In this document: piece after piece, positions 1 to 6,189 of the stretch | How the letters are laid out: the number at the start of each line of letters is the position of its first letter | How positions within the stretch are numbered: the first letter of the stretch is position 1 | Assembly: GCA_964561145.1 (NCBI GenBank) | Contig: CAZLNZ010000020.1 | Coordinates: 1 to 39,635 of the forward strand | Direction of reading: 5' to 3' | Source: RUG14300 sp964561145 | GTDB lineage: Bacteria > Bacillota > Clostridia > Christensenellales > CAG-1252 | DNA length: 39,635 bases | Program-made: the position numbers and the translations under genes | The notes under the pieces: model-generated | What the model was told of the DNA's origin: nothing | The model's database searches: none | The model's input: the letters and a program-made list of their open reading frames with translations, nothing else

Positions 1-49
1 CTGCCTTACAAGCAGAGGGTCATAGGTTCGAGCCCTATTGTTCCCACCA
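1..49 (+). tRNA. tRNA-Val (UAC), 3' part
   Basis: This is the 3' two-thirds of a tRNA cut by the window edge. The anticodon loop is CTTACAA at 5-11, so the anticodon is UAC (valine). The anticodon stem's 3' strand is at 12-16, the T-arm is ATAGG / TTCGAGC / CCTAT at 22-38, the acceptor 3' strand is at 39-45, and discriminator A plus an encoded CCA are at 46-49. A terminator follows at once and an integrase lies about 370 nt downstream, so the tRNA 3' end is a plausible integration target. Confidence 0.93.
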
Positions 50-90
50 AAAAAAATATCGTATCGACTGATACGATATTTTTTTTATCA
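49..90 (+). terminator. Terminator of tRNA-Val
   Basis: A perfect stem of about 17 bp (49-65 against 70-86, loop GACT at 66-69) has A-tracts on the left and T-tracts on the right. It is a typical intrinsic terminator and could work in both directions. Confidence 0.9.
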
Positions 91-189
91 AAAACTGTAA
101 AAACGTATCAAACTTATCTTAGCAAAAAGAATATAGCAAATATAATAAAAATCCAAATATTAAAATTTCACCGACTAGATGATAAGAAG

Positions 190-275
190 TGGCTTTGTTG
201 TATTAAAAATAGCAAAATGACATTTTGATGTCAATTTTGCGGTATTTGACGATTTTATTGTACTAACAAAGCGCC
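190..275. repeat. Imperfect inverted repeat upstream of integrase
   Basis: Outer arms GGCTTTGTT (about 191-199) and the complement of AACAAAGCGCC (about 265-275) flank an inner arm pair GCAAAATGACAT / ATGTCAATTTTGC (212-240, one bulged base). TTGACGAT occurs at 246-253 and TTGACGAA at 315-322. The block lies between the tRNA terminator and the integrase, where attachment and arm-type integrase sites are expected. That role is inferred. Confidence 0.4.
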
Positions 276-418
276 GTTGGTCATACTTTAATATCGTAAT
301 CTGCATTATTATTGTATTGACGAAAGAAATATCATAGACTCGATTGTTATTTGTGGTATTAATAGCTATCATTCTTATAGGTCTTTTTTTGAAGATACTT
401 TTTCTTATGGAGAATGAT

Positions 419-1354
419 ATGAAATACCATGAATGGTTAGAGGACTGGCTTGAAAACTATGTCAAGCCAAGTGTAAAGACGCACACGTATGAAACATATA
501 GAAGAGTTGTATTATTGCACATTGTACCCAATATTGGAACTTGGAATATCAATGATATAACCCCGATTATGTTACAAAAATTGGTCAACAAACTTTTAAA
601 ATGCGGAAACCTAAAAACGGGACTTGGGCTTGCTTCGGGGACGGTAAACTTAATAATAACATTAATTCAAAGTTCACTTCGAACTGCTTATTCTGTTGGG
701 GAAATAAAAGAAAATATAGGATCAAAAATTAAGCGTCCGAGAATTGATGCGAAAAGAATAACGTGTTTTTCGATACCGGAGCAAAAAAAACTTGAAAGAG
801 GTATTCTTGCGGAGGGACGCAAAAAGCTTTTTGGTATAATTATATGTCTATATTGTGGCTTGAGAATCGGAGAATTACTTTCACTTACTTGGGATGATGT
901 AGATTTTGAAAACAATCTGCTTACAATATCCAAGACTTCCTATGAAATGCGAACGGGGGAGGGAATGAGGCATGTTATCGATACTCCGAAAACGGAACAA
1001 TCAAAGAGGATTATACCTATTCCGAAACAATTAATGAAAGACTTAAAAGCGTTAAGAAATGAACAATGCGGAAAGTATATAGTATTGCAAGACGGCTTAC
1101 CTGTTACTGTTAGATCCTATCAGCGTTCATTTGAGCTTTTGCTTAAAAAGCTTGATATTCCGCACAAGTGTTTTCATACGCTTCGCCATACTTTTGCGAC
1201 AAGAGCTTTAGAATGTGGAATGGATATAAAAACCCTATCGGAAATATTGGGTCATAAAAACGCAACAATAACGTTAAATAGATATGCTCACTCGATGCTT
1301 GAGCATAAGTATAATATGATGAACAAGTTGGGAATGCTATTTGAAGAAGAATAA
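419..1354 (+). CDS. Tyrosine recombinase / phage-type integrase
   Basis: This is a tyrosine recombinase of about 311 residues for site-specific integration or excision of a mobile element. The N-terminus looks like a SAM-like core-binding domain (a KTHTYETYRR segment, with helices to about residue 110). The catalytic domain shows CGLRIGEL (first catalytic Arg), HTLRHTFATRALE (His/Arg pair), LGHKN and the terminal NRYAHS tyrosine, so the R-H-R-H-Y set is present. Longer starts exist at 344 and 407. ATG 419 is preferred because GGAG at 409-412 sits 6 nt upstream. Its place just after the tRNA-Val 3' end fits an element inserted at the tRNA, but I saw no second copy of the tRNA 3' end, so it may be a remnant. 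Confidence 0.9.
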   Translation: MKYHEWLEDWLENYVKPSVKTHTYETYRRVVLLHIVPNIGTWNINDITPIMLQKLVNKLLKCGNLKTGLGLASGTVNLIITLIQSSLRTAYSVGEIKENIGSKIKRPRIDAKRITCFSIPEQKKLERGILAEGRKKLFGIIICLYCGLRIGELLSLTWDDVDFENNLLTISKTSYEMRTGEGMRHVIDTPKTEQSKRIIPIPKQLMKDLKALRNEQCGKYIVLQDGLPVTVRSYQRSFELLLKKLDIPHKCFHTLRHTFATRALECGMDIKTLSEILGHKNATITLNRYAHSMLEHKYNMMNKLGMLFEEE

Positions 1355-1447
1355 AGTTATTGTGGCGAGGTTAATAAGACCGCAGTATTTTTTTGTTCAT
1401 AAAATATATCATAACATGTATTTTTTATACCACAATTATACTGTCTT

Positions 1448-1488
1448 TGTTTTTTATTGTCAATGTAAAATCTGTTTTTTATCGTCAA
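1448..1488. repeat. 16-bp direct repeat pair after integrase
   Basis: TGTTTTTTATTGTCAA (1448-1463) and TGTTTTTTATCGTCAA (1473-1488) differ by one base and are 25 nt apart. Their complement contains TTGACRAT, as upstream of the integrase. They may be integrase arm-type sites. The rest of 1355-1617 shows no gene. Confidence 0.4.
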
Positions 1489-1617
1489 AACTGCAATCAG
1501 CGTTTATTAGCGTACTTTAAGACTGAAGTTGTGTTCAGGTTATGATATATATTATGAACATGCTACAATCTGAATTAGGTCGTAATGTAAATTCGAATAA
1601 AATCGGAGGATAAAAAC

Positions 1618-2217
1618 ATGAATAAAAAAATGAAGAATGCATTGGGTCTTCTTGTTCTTATATTAATATTGTGTTCCGTTGCTTGTAATGATTCAAATGG
1701 CGAAATGGTACAAGTGAAGGAATATACTATAACCTTTGATTCAAATGGTGGAAGTGCTGTAGACGAGATAAAGGTAAAGTCGAATGAACCTATTGTATTA
1801 CCAAATAATCCAACAAAAGATGACGAATATTTTGTCGGTTGGTTTAGAGATGAAAAATATGAAAACGCCTTTAAGCAGTCCTATTTGTCGGGAGATGTGA
1901 CTCTTTATGCCAAATGGTGTAATCATAAGCTTGAAAAGGATTCATCTAAAAAAGGAGTCCACATAATAGAATCAATTGCTGCAACATGTATTGAAGTCGG
2001 AAGTACCGAGGGGTTGATCTGTGATGACTGCGGAGTACTTATAGAAACAGTGGTCGTATCGGCATTAGGGCACATACCGGGAACTGACTGTAGATGTACT
2101 GTCTGCAACGGGGTGGCTCATGATTACGAGAATGGTACATGCAAAAACTGTAAGGCGAATATTTACACTAGAGAGGGTGATTATTTTTTTTTGGAAACTA
2201 CCCCCAAAGCCTTGTAA
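1618..2217 (+). CDS. Lipoprotein with InlB-like repeat, N-terminal part of frameshifted gene
   Basis: This is the N-terminal part of a surface lipoprotein. A hydrophobic signal segment (about residues 9-22) ends in the lipobox LCSVAC. An InlB B-repeat-like (Listeria-Bacteroides) domain follows at about 36-100 (YTITFDSNGGSAVDEIKV ... LYAKW). A cysteine-rich stretch follows with several CxxC pairs (about 120-180), possibly small metal-binding repeats. CGGAGGA lies 8 nt before the ATG. The frame stops at TAA 2215-2217 just after a T9 run (2184-2192). One more T would give FGNYPQSLVSDEN and join the downstream DUF6273 frame without a stop. The two frames are therefore almost certainly one gene (1618-3125). 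Frame-off may be phase variation, decay or assembly error. Confidence 0.85.
   Translation: MNKKMKNALGLLVLILILCSVACNDSNGEMVQVKEYTITFDSNGGSAVDEIKVKSNEPIVLPNNPTKDDEYFVGWFRDEKYENAFKQSYLSGDVTLYAKWCNHKLEKDSSKKGVHIIESIAATCIEVGSTEGLICDDCGVLIETVVVSALGHIPGTDCRCTVCNGVAHDYENGTCKNCKANIYTREGDYFFLETTPKAL
2184..2192 (+). other. T9 homopolymer tract at the frameshift point
   Basis: Nine consecutive T end the lipoprotein frame early. T10 would restore a continuous 1618-3125 reading frame. Confidence 0.8.
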
Positions 2218-2276
2218 GTGATGAAAACCTTTTATCCGTTCTTAACGTAGCTGCCGGTAATCTACCCGATTCGGGT

Positions 2277-3125
2277 GTGGAGAGTACAGAGAAAAACCAT
2301 ATGTGGAATAGTTATGAATACTATACAGAAGGTTTTGCGGCGGAGTATATGTGGTATCGGGATATAACCGTTGGCGAAGAAAAGTATAGAGGAGTATACT
2401 TCACGTCATATCGTCCTAATAGGACCACCGATAAAGGAGACGCCGGAAATTCATATCAAGATGACAATGGTTATTATACACGTACAACGTATTGGTTTAA
2501 ATACGAGCCAATTAAATGGCGAATAATAAGAGAGATGGACGATGTTGCCCTTTTAATCTGCGATAGTATAATTGATAGCCAAGCATATAACAATAGCATC
2601 AATACTCTAAAAGGCACGGAGGATACGGTGTATGTGAATAATTATATGTATAGCAGTATCCGTTCTTTCTTGAACGAGAATTTTCTAAACAAGGCTTTTT
2701 CTGAACTGCAAAAGAATGAAATATTAACCATGAGCATTGATAACAGTGCGATAAGTTCCAATCCGAATGATAATAGCAAGCACTGGAATGACGGAGTAAA
2801 CGAGTTCTATTGTAATAATACACAGGATAAGGTATTCTTGTTAAGCATTCAAGAGGTAACCAACGCGGAATATGGTTTTTCCACTTCCGTTAAGGCGGAG
2901 GATGTTCAAAGAGAGAGAAAATCGACGGCATATGCGCAATGCCAAGGAGTATATGTGTCTACAGGTAAGAATCGCAATAGTAATGGTTGGTGGTGGCTCC
3001 GTTCCCCGAACTGTCACGATAACAAGTATGCGAGAGATGTTAATAGTTCCGGATCGGCGGACCGCTATACCTTTGTTAATATGACGCAAGGAGGAGTGCT
3101 TCCCTCATTATACATAAAACTTTAA
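2277..3125 (+). CDS. DUF6273-type domain, C-terminal part of frameshifted lipoprotein
   Basis: This is the C-terminal part of the split lipoprotein. It resembles the extracellular DUF6273 domain found in Clostridia surface proteins, whose function is unknown to me. Visible family marks are YEPIKWRIIREMDD ... ALLICDSIIDSQAYNN, the RSFLNENFLNKAF helix, GWWWLRSP and a final GGVLPSLYIKL. The listed start has no ribosome site. Reading upstream in this frame gives FGNYPQS from 2191, the usual opening of such domains, right at the T9 run, so it is not an independent gene. It would be expressed only if the frame is restored. Confidence 0.8.
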   Translation: MESTEKNHMWNSYEYYTEGFAAEYMWYRDITVGEEKYRGVYFTSYRPNRTTDKGDAGNSYQDDNGYYTRTTYWFKYEPIKWRIIREMDDVALLICDSIIDSQAYNNSINTLKGTEDTVYVNNYMYSSIRSFLNENFLNKAFSELQKNEILTMSIDNSAISSNPNDNSKHWNDGVNEFYCNNTQDKVFLLSIQEVTNAEYGFSTSVKAEDVQRERKSTAYAQCQGVYVSTGKNRNSNGWWWLRSPNCHDNKYARDVNSSGSADRYTFVNMTQGGVLPSLYIKL

Positions 3126-3139
3126 GAGCGATTATTAAC

Positions 3140-3418
3140 CTAGATAATAATAAAGAGTGCTATTGCCAGTACTAACTGCCACAGTAAGCCAATGATGTTG
3201 ATTACCCAAAAACGAGGCTTTTGTGTTTTGTGTCTGAAAATCTGCATTCCCGTTATACCGCCTAACGCACCTCCGAAGAAGGAGAGTAAAAGAAGGGTTT
3301 TCTCGGGAATACGCATTTCTGATTTTTTAGCTTTTGATTTATCTGCCCCATAAAGTATGAATGTGACAACTGATAGAAAAAGCAATATCCCGGAGAAGGC
3401 GTAAGGAATATATTCCAT
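3140..3418 (-). CDS. DUF1294 family small membrane protein
   Basis: This is a 92-residue integral membrane protein. The pattern YGADKSKAKKSEMRIPEKTL, LSFFGGALGGITGMQIFRHKTQKPRFW is the DUF1294 signature: a DK..A motif, RIPE, a GG-rich helix and the FRHKT motif. Three hydrophobic helices are visible (about 3-23, 43-60, 70-92). No molecular function is established. Its ATG overlaps the smpB stop as TAATG, so the two are one transcript with coupled translation. Confidence 0.85.
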   Translation of the reverse strand: MEYIPYAFSGILLFLSVVTFILYGADKSKAKKSEMRIPEKTLLLLSFFGGALGGITGMQIFRHKTQKPRFWVINIIGLLWQLVLAIALFIII

Positions 3419-3870
3419 TAATGGTTACCTCGTTTTGTAGCCCTGTCGATGTCTTTTTCCATCAAGTCACGACGTTTGTCGTAGGTGTGCTTTCCTTGTG
3501 CAACGCCTATTTCGACCTTGACAAGCGACTGCTTGAAATATAGTTTAGTAGGGACCAAGGTATAGCCCTTCCTTTCAACCAGTGCTTTGAGTTTGTTAAT
3601 CTCTCTCTTGTTTAAGAGTAATTGCCTTGGTCTTTTGGCTGGCGGATTAAAGGTGCTTCCTTTTGAGTACGGGGATATACTAAGGTTTAAAAGGGTTACC
3701 TTGTAGCCTTCGATTGTTACATAGCTGTCTGCGAAGGATACGTTGTGCAGACGGAGAGATTTGACTTCGCTTCCTTGCAAAACGATGCCTGCTTCGTAGG
3801 TGTCCTCTATAAAATAATCATGATAGCCCTTTCTGTTTGTGGCTATTAATACGTTCTCTTCTTTTTTCAT
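3418..3870 (-). CDS. smpB: SsrA-binding protein SmpB
   Basis: SmpB binds tmRNA and brings it to ribosomes stalled on broken messages (trans-translation). At 150 residues it has family length, with an intact OB-fold: NRKGYHDYFIEDTYEAGIVL, GSEVKSLR, SFADSYVTIE and the KREINKL helix. The basic tail is GKHTYDKRRDLMEKDIDRATKR. No tmRNA gene was seen nearby. A -35 TTGATT and -10 TATAAT (17-bp spacer) lie directly upstream, the -10 only 6 nt from the ATG, so the message is predicted leaderless. The only purine-rich bases (AGGG) are too close to act as a normal ribosome site. The DUF1294 gene follows with a TAATG overlap. Confidence 0.96.
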   Translation of the reverse strand: MKKEENVLIATNRKGYHDYFIEDTYEAGIVLQGSEVKSLRLHNVSFADSYVTIEGYKVTLLNLSISPYSKGSTFNPPAKRPRQLLLNKREINKLKALVERKGYTLVPTKLYFKQSLVKVEIGVAQGKHTYDKRRDLMEKDIDRATKRGNH

Positions 3871-3876
3871 AACCCT

Positions 3877-3905
3877 ATTATAGGATTTTTCTGCATAAAA
3901 ATCAA
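3877..3905 (-). promoter_or_regulatory. Promoter of smpB (predicted leaderless)
   Basis: On the minus strand: TTGATT (3905-3900), 17 nt, TATAAT (3882-3877), then 6 nt to the ATG. The start point would fall on or beside the A of the ATG. Confidence 0.6.
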
Positions 3906-3930
3906 CCTTGTTTATTAATATTGGTTGATT
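3900..3930. repeat. Inverted repeat in smpB / CotH-like intergenic region
   Basis: AATCAACC (3900-3907) and GGTTGATT (3923-3930) form an 8-bp inverted repeat around a 15-nt AT-rich centre. One arm covers the smpB -35 and the other is 11 nt from the divergent -35, so it may be an operator for both. No regulator is evident. Confidence 0.35.
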
Positions 3931-3940
3931 ATTATCGTCA

Positions 3941-3969
3941 TTGACAAAAATGCTCTTTTATCATATAAT
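3941..3969 (+). promoter_or_regulatory. Consensus promoter of CotH-like gene
   Basis: TTGACA (3941-3946), 17 nt, TATAAT (3964-3969): a perfect housekeeping-sigma match, 35 nt before the start codon. Confidence 0.85.
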
Positions 3970-4004
3970 GTAATCATTAAAAAGTTACATGACAAGGTAT
4001 GTGT

Positions 4005-5924
4005 ATGAAAAAAATAGTATCGATGGTTGTATGCTTGGTTTTAATATTTTCTCTTTGTGCTTGTTCCCTTATCGGAAATACGGGCGGTTTCGATAATGAA
4101 GACCCATCGGATAATCCCGATAAGCCACCGATAATTTCCGATGATCCTGTTGATACGCCCACAGATCCTTCTGACAATTCCGGGAATAATACGACGGACC
4201 CAAGCGACACACCGATAGAGCCTTCCGAAAAAGATCCAGATCTCAGTGATACACCTATTTCAGTCAATGAGGAACTTGAGATATATAATGCTCTTTTTAA
4301 TTCCAACAATAAGATAGAGATTAGTTTGGACATATCCGATAGCGAGTTTGCCAAGCTGCAAAAGGATTATGAAAAGTATACCAATATGGGTTCAAAATCT
4401 CCAATATACAGAAGGGCGGATTTTTATATTACAATCACCACGAGTGATGGGGTGAAAGAGTATAAGCTTGCACAGGTAGGCGTCCGAATGAAGGGAAATA
4501 CCTCTCGTAGTAGCTTTTGGAGTGAAAACGATGGAATGTATAATCTTGTGCATTTCAAACTTGACTTTGGTGAAACCTTCGACGATGAGGACTATTACGG
4601 AGAAGACGCTATTGTTTGGGAGAATTCTGCCGAGAGAAAGGAGAGAAAGAATAGAACCTTTGCGACCTTGGAAAAGCTTGATTTAAAATGGAACCGCAAC
4701 TTCGATTCGACAAATATAAGAGAAGGGTATATGTACGATTATTACAGAGAATGCGGGGTCATTGTACCTCGAACCAATTTGGCAAGTGTTGACATATCCT
4801 CCGATCATGTCGGAGTGTTTAGAATATACGAGCCGGTTGACAAGATATTTCTTGAAAAGAATCTACCGGAAGATGCGGTTGGCGGAGATTTGTATAAGCT
4901 TGGCTGGACAAACGATGGAGCAACTTTCACATCCTTTAGTTCCTACGGTGTAGAAGATGAAGATAAATGTCGATTTTATAATTATGACCTAAAGACTAAC
5001 AAAAAGAAAAGCGATCATTCTTCATTAAAAAGATTAATCGAGGGCTTAAACTCCTCGGAGCTTACAAAAGAAGGTTTCGAAGAGCTGGTAGACATTGATA
5101 ATTTTTTGGCGTATTGTGCCGTATCATATATAATAGGAAACCCCGATGATCTACGTAACAATTACAATAATACTTATGTTTATTTCAGGAAGGATACCGG
5201 GAAAATGATTCTTATCCCCTACGATATGGATAGAGGGTTTGGTATAAATACTTGGAATCCTTTTGGCAACTCTATGACCACGGATAATCCTTTACAGGCT
5301 CGAACGGCATATGACACCCAAAGAAATCCTCTTTTTTATAAAAGTGTTGTCGAGGGTGGTTTCTTTGTTGATGAATATATTGACGAGATAAAAGCGGTTA
5401 GTCAAAGTAATATGCTCGAGCTTGCCACTTTCGAAAAGGCATATAATACTGCAAAAGAACTTTATGAGAAGGATATTCGTCCTTCTAAGGATTACCATAA
5501 CGCAAACAAGAACTCTTTCTATTTTGATTTAAACAAAACATGCGATGCAAGTGGTAGTAGCAATATGTCATTCAAGGATTATATTACCGCAAAGCTTAAT
5601 TACCTTAATACCTTTTTATCGGGAGAAATTCTTGCCGATTTGGCTATCAGGGGAGATTTTACAGGATGGAATATAGACAATAATTATCTGTTAGAGCAAT
5701 TTGACGGAGAGATATATTCTATCAGACTTTCGAAAAACCAAACGATTATTTTTAAGATATATGACAGAACCTCCGACAAATGGTATGGTGCGGATTCGAT
5801 TGACAAGGATTGCAGTGTCGAGTACGAAAGTGTTACTGAAAACAGAGATATAAAGCTCCTTGAGGGTGACTATATCGTTTATTTTAATGTGAAAACCAGA
5901 ATAATTAATATAGAAAAACAATAA
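4005..5924 (+). CDS. CotH-like kinase-family lipoprotein
   Basis: This is a secreted lipoprotein of about 639 residues with a CotH domain. CotH proteins are atypical protein kinases first known from Bacillus spore coats and also occur on cell surfaces. The signal peptide ends in lipobox LCAC. An acidic, Pro/Ser/Asp-rich linker (about residues 28-85) follows. The CotH core has GVRMKGNTSR, REGYMYDYYRECGVIVPRT, then DDLRNNYNNTYVYF and MILIPYDMDRGFG, the region that holds the metal and catalytic acidic residues. A C-terminal beta-rich domain starts at about residue 550. ATG 4005 is chosen over 3999 because AAGG (3994-3997) is 7 nt upstream of it. No other coat gene is nearby, so a surface or matrix role is as likely as a spore one. 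Confidence 0.85.
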   Translation: MKKIVSMVVCLVLIFSLCACSLIGNTGGFDNEDPSDNPDKPPIISDDPVDTPTDPSDNSGNNTTDPSDTPIEPSEKDPDLSDTPISVNEELEIYNALFNSNNKIEISLDISDSEFAKLQKDYEKYTNMGSKSPIYRRADFYITITTSDGVKEYKLAQVGVRMKGNTSRSSFWSENDGMYNLVHFKLDFGETFDDEDYYGEDAIVWENSAERKERKNRTFATLEKLDLKWNRNFDSTNIREGYMYDYYRECGVIVPRTNLASVDISSDHVGVFRIYEPVDKIFLEKNLPEDAVGGDLYKLGWTNDGATFTSFSSYGVEDEDKCRFYNYDLKTNKKKSDHSSLKRLIEGLNSSELTKEGFEELVDIDNFLAYCAVSYIIGNPDDLRNNYNNTYVYFRKDTGKMILIPYDMDRGFGINTWNPFGNSMTTDNPLQARTAYDTQRNPLFYKSVVEGGFFVDEYIDEIKAVSQSNMLELATFEKAYNTAKELYEKDIRPSKDYHNANKNSFYFDLNKTCDASGSSNMSFKDYITAKLNYLNTFLSGEILADLAIRGDFTGWNIDNNYLLEQFDGEIYSIRLSKNQTIIFKIYDRTSDKWYGADSIDKDCSVEYESVTENRDIKLLEGDYIVYFNVKTRIINIEKQ

Positions 5925-5980
5925 AAAATTGCTGTATCGAAAAAAGTATCTTTTACTACACCCGAAATATTTCTAAAAAG

Positions 5981-6012
5981 GGAGATTTGTTAATTTTTTG
6001 TAAAAAATCTCC
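5981..6012 (+). terminator. Stem-loop after CotH-like gene
   Basis: GGAGATTT (5981-5988) pairs with AAATCTCC (6005-6012). No T-run follows, so it is a weak or processed terminator. Confidence 0.4.
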
Positions 6013-6029
6013 TGCTAAATGATATGAAC

Positions 6030-6059
6030 TTGACATTTTGTACCATTATTTGTTAAAAT
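6030..6059 (+). promoter_or_regulatory. Promoter of ABC-FtsX gene
   Basis: TTGACA (6030-6035), 18 nt, TAAAAT (6054-6059). The -10 lies inside the left arm of the palindrome at 6048-6098. Confidence 0.65.
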
Positions 6060-6098
6060 AGTATCGATTTTTGCAAAATCGATACTATTTTAACAAAT
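6048..6098. repeat. Perfect 24-bp inverted repeat over promoter
   Basis: Arms at 6048-6071 and 6075-6098 are perfectly complementary around the 3-nt centre TGC. The palindrome covers the -10 and start region of the predicted ABC gene promoter and is 92 nt from the ATG. No T-run follows, so it is not a normal terminator. It could be a large operator or a very stable 5' hairpin. Confidence 0.85.
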
Positions 6099-6189
6099 GG
6101 CTTGATGGGAAAAGTTGAATTTGTCTGGGTTATCTTCTCTTTCCGTTGGGCGTAAGCTTTGGCTTAAATCAATTCAAAAGAGGTAATTT

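Noticed and set aside
344..418. Upstream start for the integrase
   Set aside because: It adds a hydrophobic N-terminus foreign to the family; GGAG supports ATG 419.
2872..3084. Frames overlapping the DUF6273 part
   Set aside because: Low-quality composition and overlap with a clear domain in another frame.
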